Of a stretch of DNA of 52,401 nucleotides, positions 1-7,811 are shown one piece after another. The DNA is from Clostridia bacterium (GTDB taxonomy: Bacteria; Bacillota; Clostridia; Peptostreptococcales; Anaerovoracaceae), in contig CAJTER010000033.1 in NCBI GenBank assembly GCA_910575405.1, forward strand, positions 1-52,401. Reading direction: 5' to 3'. Position 1 is the first letter of the stretch. The number at the start of each line of letters is the position of its first letter. The notes below the pieces were generated by a model, which searched no databases, had not been told where the DNA came from, and worked only from the letters and a program-made list of their open reading frames with translations. The position numbers and the translations under genes were made by a program.

Positions 1-104
1 AGAGTAACTTCCATTTCTGTAAGGTGTTTTTCCTCGTGTCCCCTCTTTCTGTAATAGTAACCGCAACTCTCTTATCACGGCCTTTACAAGTGGAAATTAT
101 CTTT

Positions 105-300
105 TCACTTCAGCATTTCGTCAGTCTGCCCCAGCCGGATCAGGCAGTCCTTGCCGAAAAAGGCGTTTTCCAGAGGCACATCGTATTCGTCAATAAGGAG
201 AATGGCCTTTCGGTCGTGGTACTGCTTCAGATGGAAAGTCCCTCAAAGATGGCCCGGTTGTCCTTCCTGCTGCCGGCCAGCTGCCCTCTTCCCCTGTGGA
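105..300 (-). pseudogene. remnant of an AAA-ATPase-like / PD-(D/E)XK family gene
   Basis: The minus strand holds two short pieces of one recognisable protein family in two different frames. The upstream piece (about 231-300) reads ...NRAIFEGLSI then a stop; it resembles the segment that follows the Walker A motif in AAA-ATPase-like (PF09820) proteins. The downstream piece (105-about 240) contains AILLIDEYDVPLENAFF, the Walker B region of the same family, and stops at 105-107. The Walker A motif, most of the ATPase core and the nuclease-like C-terminus are missing, so this is debris with a frameshift and internal loss. Family assignment rests on remembered motif similarity only. Confidence 0.5.
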
Positions 301-309
301 CGCTATGCT

Positions 310-1650
310 TTACATCCTGGCTTTCGAGGCCCGTTCCTCCAGCGGCAGCACGATGCGCACGGAAAAGCGCTCCCGCTCCTTTGCGGCAGAAAAGCTTCCC
401 CCGTGATACCCGATGATCTGTTTGCAGGTATTCAGCCCGATGTTGGTGCTCTCTTTTTCGCTCTTCTGGCTCAAAATACTGTTGGAAACCTCGAGAAGAA
501 TCGTGTTTTCTTCCCGCCGATACGCCAGATCTACCGGCAGAGAAGGGTCTGCGTATTTGAGTATGTTAGAGTAAAGGTTGTCAAAGGCCCTCCGCAGTAG
601 ATCGATATCCGCCCGGATCATACCCTCAAGGGGTGTGAAGTTGTAGGCCACGGTAAATTCCCGGCTTTCCAGCGCGAACTCGTATTCACCCCACATCTGC
701 TGAAACAGCTCATCCGCATCCACCAGCTCGCGAATGGGCCGCTCCCACTCCGAGGAATAGACCAGAAAATATTCAAACAGCTTGTCAGCCATGGATTTGA
801 TCTGAAAGGTTTTTTCCAGGCTCCTGCTGATGAAATGGTGAAGCTGCTGCTCGTCCTCATATTTTCCCCGTTCCAAAAGCTCTAAATAGGCCAGCAGAGC
901 GGTAAGGGGCGTTCTCAGATCGTGAGACATGGCGGTAACCAGCTCGGAATTGGCGGCCCGCATTTTTTCCTCCTCCGCCTGATGGGCCACGATGGCTCTC
1001 CGCATTTCGTCGATGCCATAGGCCAGCTCACCCAGCTCATCATCCCCTTTTATCGTAACTTGATAGTTCAGATCCCCTCCGGCCAGAACATCCAGTTCTT
1101 CCTTCAGACGTTCGATATACTGCAGCTTACGATGGACGAAAAAGATAAAGCAGAGGGAGAAGATGAGAAAGGCGGCAACCCCGGAAAGCACGACGTTCCA
1201 GTACCACCAGGCGTCGCTGGTATAATAATAGAGAAAGGCGCGAGTATTCGTTCCGTCGTTGAGAATCAGCTCGTATTCCTGCCGCGGATTTTCCTCATCC
1301 GGATCATACTGCTTCGGATCCAGGCTGGACTTTGACGTTTTTTCCGACTCATACAGAATCCGATCTCCGATATAAACAGCCAGATATACCTGATCGCCCC
1401 TGCTGCACCAGATATCCAGGGGACGCAGATGACGGGCAGTGACCTTCTTTTCCCCCACATAATCCTCCAGCCTGGAAAATTGCTTGTCCGCCATTTTTTC
1501 CATAAACGCCTCCGCGTAAATCGTCTCGTCCAGCAGCTTGTTGCCGGCAAAAAGGACCAGGAAAAAAACGGCTGCACCCGCCAGCAGGGATAAGAGTACG
1601 CTTACCAGCAGCTTGATTTTCAGCCCGCGAAATCTCAGGCGTTTACTCAA
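310..1650 (-). CDS. sensor histidine kinase (OmpR-linked, VanS-like layout)
   Basis: Membrane sensor kinase of 446 residues that should phosphorylate the response regulator encoded just upstream. Transmembrane segments lie at about 12-35 and 152-172 and bracket an extracytoplasmic domain of about 115 residues. A HAMP-like linker follows, then the HisKA motif AMSHDLRTPL with the phospho-accepting His at about 243, and an ATPase domain with an N-box (DNLYSNILKYAD) and a G2-type motif (NIGLNTCKQI). The G1 DxGxG motif is not evident; the equivalent stretch reads SNSILSQ. The start chosen is the TTG at 1650, which overlaps the regulator stop codon and has GGAAGGGGG about 7 bases upstream. A longer frame exists but lies wholly inside the regulator gene. 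The signal sensed is unknown. Confidence 0.9.
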   Translation of the reverse strand: MSKRLRFRGLKIKLLVSVLLSLLAGAAVFFLVLFAGNKLLDETIYAEAFMEKMADKQFSRLEDYVGEKKVTARHLRPLDIWCSRGDQVYLAVYIGDRILYESEKTSKSSLDPKQYDPDEENPRQEYELILNDGTNTRAFLYYYTSDAWWYWNVVLSGVAAFLIFSLCFIFFVHRKLQYIERLKEELDVLAGGDLNYQVTIKGDDELGELAYGIDEMRRAIVAHQAEEEKMRAANSELVTAMSHDLRTPLTALLAYLELLERGKYEDEQQLHHFISRSLEKTFQIKSMADKLFEYFLVYSSEWERPIRELVDADELFQQMWGEYEFALESREFTVAYNFTPLEGMIRADIDLLRRAFDNLYSNILKYADPSLPVDLAYRREENTILLEVSNSILSQKSEKESTNIGLNTCKQIIGYHGGSFSAAKERERFSVRIVLPLEERASKARM

Positions 1651-2338
1651 TGCGATACCCCCTTCCCCATACAGTCTGGATGGTCCTGCTGTTTTGCGTA
1701 ACATCCCCCAGCTTGCGTCGGATGTTACGGATATGTACCATGACCGTATTATTGGAGCCGTAAAAATAAGGTTCCTTCCAGATGCTCTCATAAATATTCT
1801 GAACGGAAAAGACCTTTTTCCGATGGGAGGCCAGCAGAAAGAGAATGCGGTATTCCGTATCCGTCAACCGCACTTCTTCTCCGTTTTGCCGCACCATACA
1901 CTGATTTGGATCGATTTCAATATTGCCGCAGCACCGTATAATATCCGTCGACTCCTCCTGCTTGGAGCCGTACACATAATAGCGCCGCAGCAAGGCCTTT
2001 ACCCTGGAAATCAGCTCGCTGTAGGAAAAGGGTTTCACCAGATAATCGTCTCCGCCCATGGAAAAGCCCAGGGTCTTGTCCGAATCCTGAGACTTGGCGG
2101 TCAGAAAGAAAATCGGAGCAGACGATCGCTTTCTGATTTCAGCGCAGGCGGCGTATCCGTCCATTCCCGGCATCATAACATCTAATATGATCAAATCCAC
2201 GGAATCGTCCACAAGGCGGATAGCCTCGCTTCCGCTGGAAGCCTCCACCACTTCATAGCCCTCCCCTGTCAAAAGCAGCCGCAGAACTTCCCTGATTTCC
2301 GCATCATCGTCCGCAAACAGGATCTTTTGTGCTGTCAT
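1643..2338 (-). CDS. OmpR-family response regulator
   Basis: Two-component DNA-binding regulator of 231 residues. The receiver domain (about 4-117) has the acidic pocket DDD at 10-12, the phospho-acceptor Asp53 in LIILDVMMPGMDG, Thr80 and Lys102 (LVKPFS). A winged-helix effector domain follows (about 135-231), with LTDTEYRILFLLA and the C-terminal HIRNIRRKLGD...VWGRGYRIE typical of OmpR/PhoB proteins. Its stop codon overlaps the kinase start, so the pair is translationally coupled. A ribosome site GAGGTGA precedes the ATG. A TATAAT -10 box lies on the minus strand at 2403-2408, about 65 bases upstream, but without a convincing -35. Confidence 0.95.
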   Translation of the reverse strand: MTAQKILFADDDAEIREVLRLLLTGEGYEVVEASSGSEAIRLVDDSVDLIILDVMMPGMDGYAACAEIRKRSSAPIFFLTAKSQDSDKTLGFSMGGDDYLVKPFSYSELISRVKALLRRYYVYGSKQEESTDIIRCCGNIEIDPNQCMVRQNGEEVRLTDTEYRILFLLASHRKKVFSVQNIYESIWKEPYFYGSNNTVMVHIRNIRRKLGDVTQNSRTIQTVWGRGYRIE

Positions 2339-2399
2339 TTGTCATCACCTCTCTCTTGATTTCCTCTTCATGCTTATCGATCGAATATGGACGCTTTCT

Positions 2400-3227
2400 T
2401 ATATTATACGCATTCTCCGTGGATTGAACAGGCGGAGACGGCTGATTTCAGATTTCTTCAGAAATTCCGCATGGGGAAGCTTACATAGATGGTCCCCAGA
2501 GGAAACGGGTGAGGTAAGCTACCGCTATCTGTTAGAGGAAGCCCTGAGTATGGACAAAATTAGGATGATGTCCACCAATCTAACCGAACACATTGCAGCA
2601 GCGGTAGAATCCCCCTTCCGCGTCGCAGCCGACCTAATTAGCCGAACCAGCGGCCAGAGCATCAGCCATGGAGGGGTATGGAATCTAGTACAAAAACTGG
2701 GAGAAAAGCTTTGGCAGGAAGAATCGGCGGCGGTAAAAGAGATGGATGCTGGAAAAAAAGGAGGCGAAGGAGACAAACGGGAAGAGCATGCCCGGAAGCT
2801 GCTGACCTATTTACAAAACCATAAAGCAATTCTGAGCCACTATGACCAAAGAGGGATAAAGTTGTCAAAAGCGCCGGAAGGGCTGATATACAAGCATATG
2901 GGGTACAGGAGAACCAGAATGCGACGGTGATTGGAATGCGGATGAAGCGTGGAAGAAAACGGTGGAAGGAGAGAAGCGCCAACCATATGGCAAAGCTGCT
3001 GTATCACCATGAAAACGGGGATTTGGAGGAGCGGATTAGCCACTACACAGACAGCCTGCCGGTGGAGTGGACCCAGACAGAGAGAAATGAGCTTGAGCGC
3101 AGCAAAAGCGCCGAAAAAAGACGGGAAGGGAAGCCCCTATCTGGACAGTAGACGGTGCCATATGCCGGTTTTCGATTCTTCTAATGCTGCAACTCGAAAC
3201 ATGTTTCGGCGCTTTTTGATAGGATAA
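2400..3227 (+). pseudogene. decayed ISLre2-family (UPF0236) transposase
   Basis: A broken transposase recognisable in three successive segments. The first (frame open from 2370 to 2930) contains DLISRTSGQSISHGGVWNLVQ, the helix-turn-helix-like region of ISLre2/UPF0236 transposases, then jumps directly to C-terminal sequence (LLTYLQNHKAILSHYDQRG...APEGLIYKHMG). The catalytic middle, roughly 700 bases, is therefore deleted. Around 2900 the reading moves to another frame (VIGMRMKRGRKRW...NHMAKLLY) and near 3120 back again (CHMPVFDSSNAATRNMFRRFL), ending at 3225-3227. At least two frameshifts plus the deletion make it non-functional. The similarity to the family is from memory; the frame changes are seen directly. 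Confidence 0.7.
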
Positions 3228-3281
3228 TGTATTGTACCTGCCCCATAGGTTCTAGGCACCCTCGAAAAGGCGAGAATGGAG

Positions 3282-3407
3282 TCATTGAAAATCACATACA
3301 ATATTTACCAAAAGAAATTCACCAATAATTTTCCAATTAACACTTGACACAAACTTTTGCTGGTAAAGGTATTGAATAAGTTGTAACAGGTAGTGTATAG
3401 TGTCCAT
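3282..3407 (-). pseudogene. 5' fragment of a second insertion-sequence transposase
   Basis: A minus-strand frame of 41 codons opens with ATG at 3407 preceded by AAAGGAG. Its first residues, MDTIHYLLQLIQYLYQQ, resemble the N-terminus of a transposase family common in Lachnospiraceae and relatives (from memory). After residue 17 the similarity ends, near 3355, where the sequence looks like the right end of the ISLre2 element, and the frame runs to a chance stop. An extended -10 box TGGTATAAT sits at 3449-3456. The downstream bulk of the transposase is absent. I infer that the ISLre2 element inserted into, and removed most of, this older element. Confidence 0.4.
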
Positions 3408-3479
3408 GAGCATTGGCTCCTTTCGGGAATGTTTGTTGGGCGATAGACATTATACCAGAAAAGGGAGGTCAATGCTCAT
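3406..3479 (-). promoter_or_regulatory. inverted repeat that can hide the transposase start
   Basis: GGAGGTCAATGCTCAT (3464-3479) can pair with ATGAGCATTGGCTCC (3406-3420), ten contiguous pairs plus more after a bulge. On the minus strand the second arm contains the ribosome site and ATG of the transposase fragment, while the -10 box (3449-3454) lies between the arms. Only transcripts entering from outside the element would contain both arms and fold. This is the arrangement known from IS10 and IS200-type elements, where impinging transcription is kept from producing transposase. Confidence 0.45.
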
Positions 3480-3523
3480 TTTATTTGCAACCTCCTATAA
3501 ATCAAGGTTTTAGTAACAAAGAA

Positions 3524-4231
3524 TCAGGTAGTATTTGACACTACCATCCGAACGCCTGAGGGCTCATGTATGTAGGGCGAAATTTCTTTGATGCGGACCT
3601 GCGCCGAAGGATCCGGCGCTGCTTCCGGAAATTCCTTTGCAATGGACTCCAACTTTCGCTTGACAGAAGGAAGCCGGAGCTTTCCAATATTTTTCGTAAC
3701 GCTGACAAGAGCAGGCAGCTTCATCAGCAGCACCTGGCGGTCGCCGCAGATATTTTCGATACCCACCCGGATGCTACCATCACCCACTTCTTCTATGGAA
3801 TCCGCATAATAGGCGTGGGGGATACCCAAAAGCTCTGCCGTTTCCGCCCCTACCTGGGCCATATCTCCATCTACGGATTTTTCGCCGCACAGGATCAGAT
3901 CGTAGTCCTCCTGCTGTACAGCCGCTGCCAGTGTCCTGGAGGTTGCCATGGTGTCAGAGCCGCCAAAGGCCCGATCCGTTATGAGAATACCCTCATCCGC
4001 TCCCCTGGCATACGCATCCTGCAGGCTCCGCTTTGCCTGAGGCGGTTCCATGGTCAGAACACAGACCGAGGCCCCGCAACGCTCCTTTAGCTCTAAAGCT
4101 GCCTGAAGGGCGCTTTCATCAAAGGGATTGATTTCCGCCGGGGCAGAGAAACGATCCACCACACCCCGGCGGCTGTCGAACCGGACTTTTTCCATATCCG
4201 GGACTTCTTTTATGAGTACAAGTATTTTCAC
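3524..4231 (-). pseudogene. etfB: EtfB/FixA-like flavoprotein subunit, C-terminus cut off
   Basis: Electron-transfer flavoprotein beta subunit (235 residues from the GTG at 4231, ribosome site GGGAGG at 4237-4242). Recognisable are ILVLIKEVPD at the start, INPFDESALQAALELKE, GADEGILITDRAFGGSDTMATSRTLA and LILCGEKSVDGDMAQVG, all typical of the ETF beta fold. Family members run about 25 residues further: the conserved end after the position of GVRMV is missing, and the last residues VSNTT come from GGTAGTGTCAAATACTACC, apparently the end of an insertion sequence. No etfA follows. The protein may still fold but has no partner here and is probably inactive. The longer frame to 4303 is rejected because its start lies in the promoter. 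Confidence 0.7.
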
Positions 4232-4274
4232 TTTATCCTCCCTAGTGTTCTCCTTAGGAGGTCTTATCACTTGG

Positions 4275-4303
4275 ATTATGCACCCCGTTTTCCAAGGATG
4301 CAA
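4275..4303 (-). promoter_or_regulatory. sigma-A promoter of the etfB-like gene
   Basis: On the minus strand TTGCAT (-35, 4303-4298) and CATAAT (-10, 4280-4275) are 17 bases apart, placing transcription start near 4268, about 37 bases before the GTG at 4231. Confidence 0.65.
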
Positions 4304-4321
4304 GTTTTTATCCCAAATTCA

Positions 4322-4350
4322 TTGATTTTTCAGGCTAATTAAGGTATTAT
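4322..4350 (+). promoter_or_regulatory. sigma-A promoter of the GntR regulator gene
   Basis: TTGATT (4322-4327) and TATTAT (4345-4350) with a 17-base spacer. It is back to back with the etfB promoter, so the GntR protein may control both. Confidence 0.65.
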
Positions 4351-4459
4351 AAATTTTAACAATGTTCGTTTTCCCATACTGCGGCAGACGCCTGATCACT
4401 ATTTTCAGCTCTGCCTTGCGCGAAAACCGGGACGGACATGGGGAAAGGCCTCTAAAGGA

Positions 4460-5152
4460 ATGAAACAGGAAAGCAAGACAATTTCACAGACCATCATCAA
4501 ATGTCTGCAGGACGATATCTTTGAAGGTCGGCTCCATGAAGGGGACAAGCTGCCGCCGGAACGCGAAATGGCGGAAGCTTATGGCATCGGCCGCCCGGCT
4601 CTGCGGGAAGCCATGCGTTCTCTGGAGCTGATGGGACTAGTGGAAAGCCGCCACGGTCTGGGCAATTACGTGGTCAATCATGTAAATACCAACTACTTTA
4701 CGCCTCTTGCCCTCTCCTTTAAACTGAGCGACCGCTCTCCTTCGGAAATTCTGGAAATGCGCTGCTGTCTGGAAAGCTTTGCTGCCTGCAAAGCTGCCGA
4801 ATGCTCGACACCCATGGATATTGCTTCCCTGAAAAAGCTGATGAACCAGATGCGGGCCGCGCAGACTACTTCGGAAAAAGCGGCTCTGGATAAAGCCTTT
4901 CATTTTGAAATCGGCCGCATGTCGGGAAATCTCCTGATTTATAATACAATGGAAAACATCTCCTATCTGCTGGATATATTCATCGAAGGCTCGGTCAAGG
5001 CCTCCTATTTTGAAGGAGATTCCATTGAAAATATTTATAAGGAGCACGCGGAAATTGTAAGCGCTGTAGAAAAACACGATAAAGCCGCCGCCTCTGCCTC
5101 CATGATTCGGCATCTGTCTCAAATCAATCTGGAGCTGATACCGGCAAAATAA
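4460..5152 (+). CDS. GntR family regulator, FadR/FCD subgroup
   Basis: Transcription factor of 230 residues. The N-terminal winged helix carries LPPEREMAEAYGIGRPALREAMRSLELMGLVESRHGLGNYV (about 31-70), the GntR signature. The C-terminal FCD domain (about 90-220) has candidate metal or ligand residues in DKAFHFEIGRMSGN, EHAEIVSAVEKHD and MIRHLSQ, which match the Asp/His set of FCD domains that bind small carboxylic acids. It is transcribed divergently from the etfB-like gene and lies beyond the end of the sigma-54 operon, so it may regulate either; that is inference. The ribosome site is GGGAAAGG or AAAGGA, neither at ideal spacing. Confidence 0.9.
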   Translation: MKQESKTISQTIIKCLQDDIFEGRLHEGDKLPPEREMAEAYGIGRPALREAMRSLELMGLVESRHGLGNYVVNHVNTNYFTPLALSFKLSDRSPSEILEMRCCLESFAACKAAECSTPMDIASLKKLMNQMRAAQTTSEKAALDKAFHFEIGRMSGNLLIYNTMENISYLLDIFIEGSVKASYFEGDSIENIYKEHAEIVSAVEKHDKAAASASMIRHLSQINLELIPAK

Positions 5153-5238
5153 AAAACCGGTTTAATAAACCAAACGCTGCGGCAGAACGCCGGGGGATTG
5201 GCTCTTGTCACAGCAGAACGCTTCACTTAGTCACTATT

Positions 5239-5267
5239 TTGTCACGACATCGTGTATGTGGTATATC
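5239..5267 (+). promoter_or_regulatory. sigma-A promoter of the secreted-protein gene
   Basis: TTGTCA (5239-5244), 17-base spacer, TATATC (5262-5267). Transcription would begin near 5274, leaving a leader of only about 17 bases with AGGAGG inside it. Confidence 0.6.
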
Positions 5268-5290
5268 AATTTTATCAAAAGGAGGAACCC

Positions 5291-5839
5291 ATGAAAAAAG
5301 CATCAATCCTACTCATATTTACTGTACTCTTTGTTCTGGCCGCAGAGCCCGCCCTTGCCTTTGCAGGGACAGACACGACGACCGAATATCTGCCGGACAA
5401 GAGCCGTTTTGTAACAACCGTGGAGACTTCCCCTTGCGGTTCATCACCCCAGCCTACCGCTTCCTCCTCTTTTGTCTCCGGAACAGCAGACGCTTCTGTC
5501 AGCCGCATAAGAGCTTCCAAAAAAGTAGAATACCTGAGCCGCTCCGGAAAAGTCCTGTGGTACGTAAAGATCACCGGATTTTTCGCTTATGATGGAAACC
5601 GCGCCGTATGCCTGCGGGCAAAAGCATCCGCAAAGGCAAAAGCCTCACGCTGGAAGATTGTCGATAAGCGCGCCTGGAAGAGCAAACGGAAAGTATGGAA
5701 AAATGGAAAGGCTGTGTGGAAAAACGGAAACATGGCATATGCGTCGGCAACCGGAAAGTGGTACAAACGGAAAAAAATCGTCAAGTCTGTGCCAAAGCAG
5801 CTTTCTCTGACCTGTAGCCCCTCCGGCAAGGTTCACTAG
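5291..5839 (+). CDS. small secreted, basic protein of unknown function
   Basis: Predicted secreted protein of 182 residues from the ATG at 5291, which has AAAGGAGG 5-6 bases upstream; an upstream in-frame ATG at 5252 lies in the promoter and is rejected. A signal peptide covers about residues 1-25 (MKKASILLIFTVLFVLAAEPALAFA). A Ser/Thr-rich linker follows, then a region rich in Lys, Trp and Ala (WKIVDKRAWKSKRKVWKNGK) in which a Lys/Trp/Asn/Gly motif recurs (RKVWKNGKAVWKNGN), giving a strongly positive charge. The C-terminus LTCSPSGKVH resembles endings I recall in other uncharacterised clostridial exported proteins. Single gene with its own promoter and terminator. No function can be assigned. 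Confidence 0.7.
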   Translation: MKKASILLIFTVLFVLAAEPALAFAGTDTTTEYLPDKSRFVTTVETSPCGSSPQPTASSSFVSGTADASVSRIRASKKVEYLSRSGKVLWYVKITGFFAYDGNRAVCLRAKASAKAKASRWKIVDKRAWKSKRKVWKNGKAVWKNGNMAYASATGKWYKRKKIVKSVPKQLSLTCSPSGKVH

Positions 5840-5875
5840 CCAGTATAGCAAAATACAGCTCTGTAAACGTAACGG

Positions 5876-5925
5876 AACCGCTGCCGGATATAGCTGTAAA
5901 AGCCAATAGGCAGCGGTTTTCTTAT
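5876..5925 (+). terminator. Rho-independent terminator
   Basis: AACCGCTGCC (5876-5885) pairs with GGCAGCGGTT (5909-5918), followed by TTTTCTT. It ends the secreted-protein gene and, as a stem, may also slow the opposing operon that ends at 5965. Confidence 0.75.
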
Positions 5926-5964
5926 TGCTGCAGAGGCAGGATTCAAGGAATGCCTGCAACTTTT

Positions 5965-7248
5965 TTATTTCATAAAGCCCGGTAGCCACATGGAGACAGG
6001 TTCAATATATGTAACCATGAGCAAAACAACAGCTGCTGCTGCGATAAACGGAAGGATTCGTTTTGAGATGCTTTCTACAGAAGTTTCGGCCACAGCTGAC
6101 GCAAAAAACAGGTTCGCACCATATGGCGGAGTGATGAAACCAATAGCCAAGTTAATGGTCATTACAATCCCAAACTGCACCGGATCCATACCAATGCCAA
6201 CTGCAATTGGCAGCAGGATAGGCGTCAGAATAATGCAGGAGGATATATTATCAATAAAGCAGCCGATGATCAGTAATATGATATTGACAAATATCATAAT
6301 GACGATTGGATTGCTGGTTAAGGATAACAGCCCATTAGCGACCATAGTTGGAATTTGCGCCATTGTCAGATATGCGGCAAAGGCCATGGACAAGCCGATC
6401 ATAAAGGTGGTCTGTCCATTGACAAGAACTGTATCCCGGAATGCGATGTACAATTCTTTTAAGTTTATTTCTTTATAAATCAAGCCTACGATAATGGCAT
6501 ATACGGATGCCACTACAGCAGATTCTGTGGGAGTAAAGATACCTGCGTAGATTCCCCCTAAAATAATAACGGGGCAAAGCAGGGCTAAAACCGAATGGCG
6601 AAAACTGTCCCACAGATTTTTTGCTTTAAAAGGCTTCTTTTCCACTTCATAGCCGTGTTTTTTTGACTGCATATAATTGACGACCATCAGGGCTGCACCC
6701 ACCAAGATTCCCGGAATAATGCCGGCGATAAAAAGGTCTGCAATAGAGGCTCCGCTTACAACGCCGTAAATGACAAAGGGAACGCTTGGCGGTATAATGA
6801 CCCCAATGGTGCCGGATGCAGCGGTCACCGCTGCCGCATAACCTACGTCGTAGCCTTTTTGTTTCATTTCAGGGACCGTAATGCCCCCAATTGCAGTAAC
6901 AGTTGCCGGGGCAGAGCCGGAGATGGCTGCAAAGAACATGGAGGCTACAACCGTAACCATACCGATTCCCCCGGTAATGGTTCCCACCAGAGCGCCTGCA
7001 AAATCCAGCAATCTCCTGGATATTCCACCGAATTTCATCAAATTACCTGCAAGAATGAAGAAGGGGATCGCCATCAGCGTAAAAGAATTCAACCCGGTAA
7101 AGCAGTAAGATGCAATGGATACGATATCCATGTTAGAAAAAAAATACATTCCAACAAAGGTTGCGACTCCTAACGATACCCCAATAGGAATACTGATACT
7201 CATGCTTACCAGCAAAGTAAGAAACATCACGATAGTTCCAGTTATCAT
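5965..7248 (-). CDS. TRAP transporter large membrane subunit (DctM), system 1
   Basis: Large permease subunit of a tripartite ATP-independent periplasmic transporter, 427 residues and about twelve hydrophobic segments, the usual size for DctM. Family features include ISGSAPATVTAIGGITVPEMKQKGYD near residues 110-135, GIIPPSVPFVIYG, and the C-terminal AIGFITPPYGANLFFASAVAETS. It should use the sodium or proton gradient to move an organic acid delivered by the DctP protein. Its ATG overlaps the dctQ stop by four bases and has GGAGGG upstream. It is the last gene of the sigma-54 operon. The substrate is unknown. Confidence 0.95.
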   Translation of the reverse strand: MITGTIVMFLTLLVSMSISIPIGVSLGVATFVGMYFFSNMDIVSIASYCFTGLNSFTLMAIPFFILAGNLMKFGGISRRLLDFAGALVGTITGGIGMVTVVASMFFAAISGSAPATVTAIGGITVPEMKQKGYDVGYAAAVTAASGTIGVIIPPSVPFVIYGVVSGASIADLFIAGIIPGILVGAALMVVNYMQSKKHGYEVEKKPFKAKNLWDSFRHSVLALLCPVIILGGIYAGIFTPTESAVVASVYAIIVGLIYKEINLKELYIAFRDTVLVNGQTTFMIGLSMAFAAYLTMAQIPTMVANGLLSLTSNPIVIMIFVNIILLIIGCFIDNISSCIILTPILLPIAVGIGMDPVQFGIVMTINLAIGFITPPYGANLFFASAVAETSVESISKRILPFIAAAAVVLLMVTYIEPVSMWLPGFMK

Positions 7249-7733
7249 GCGTTTTCCCTCCTTCTCTTTTTCATCTGATCAATAATAACATTTTGTATAA
7301 GCCTGAATACACAGAGTATGGCGCCGACTGTAACAGAGGCATAGGCAATCCACATAGGAACGCCGGCTGCAGTTGAAACCTGATTCAGATTAAAAATATT
7401 CAAAGTCAGCTGCAGGGACAATATGGACAGGATACACATAAAGAGAAGCCAGATAACATAGGCAAGGCCCTGAATGATGGTCCGTGTCATTCCCTTTAAT
7501 CTGCTAGTGACAACGTCCAGCCGGATATGCTTCCTTTCCTTTGTCGCATGGGAAGCACCCAGCCAAATGACCCACAGGAATAAGAACCTGGCAATTTCCT
7601 CGCTCCAGGGCAGGGCGGCGTGTAAAACATACCGGCAAATGACCTGTAAAAAAATGAGAACCACCATGACTGCCAAGCCAACAATCCCTAGAATCTCTTC
7701 CAGCTTATCATCTATAAATCTCAAGATCTTCAT
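7245..7733 (-). CDS. TRAP transporter small membrane subunit (DctQ), system 1
   Basis: Small permease subunit, 162 residues, four predicted membrane helices. It contains CRYVLHAALPWSEEIARFLFLWVIWLGASHATKERKHIRLD-type sequence (about 32-73), the DctQ signature in which the WSEE motif is nearly invariant. It joins the DctM subunit in the membrane. It lies between dctP (78-base gap with a stem-loop) and dctM (four-base overlap). The ribosome site is AGGAG. Confidence 0.92.
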   Translation of the reverse strand: MKILRFIDDKLEEILGIVGLAVMVVLIFLQVICRYVLHAALPWSEEIARFLFLWVIWLGASHATKERKHIRLDVVTSRLKGMTRTIIQGLAYVIWLLFMCILSILSLQLTLNIFNLNQVSTAAGVPMWIAYASVTVGAILCVFRLIQNVIIDQMKKRRRENA

Positions 7734-7757
7734 GTTACATTTCTCCTGTTTTTGTAT

Positions 7758-7789
7758 GGAGATATGCCCTTAAGAAGCGACATATCTCC
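7758..7789 (-). promoter_or_regulatory. stem-loop between dctP and dctQ, system 1
   Basis: GGAGATATG (7758-7766) and CATATCTCC (7781-7789) form a perfect nine-pair stem with a 14-base loop. No U-run follows, so it is more likely an mRNA stabiliser or partial attenuator that keeps dctP message more abundant than the membrane subunits. Confidence 0.55.
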
Positions 7790-7811
7790 ACATGAGGTTG
7801 CATATAGTTGC

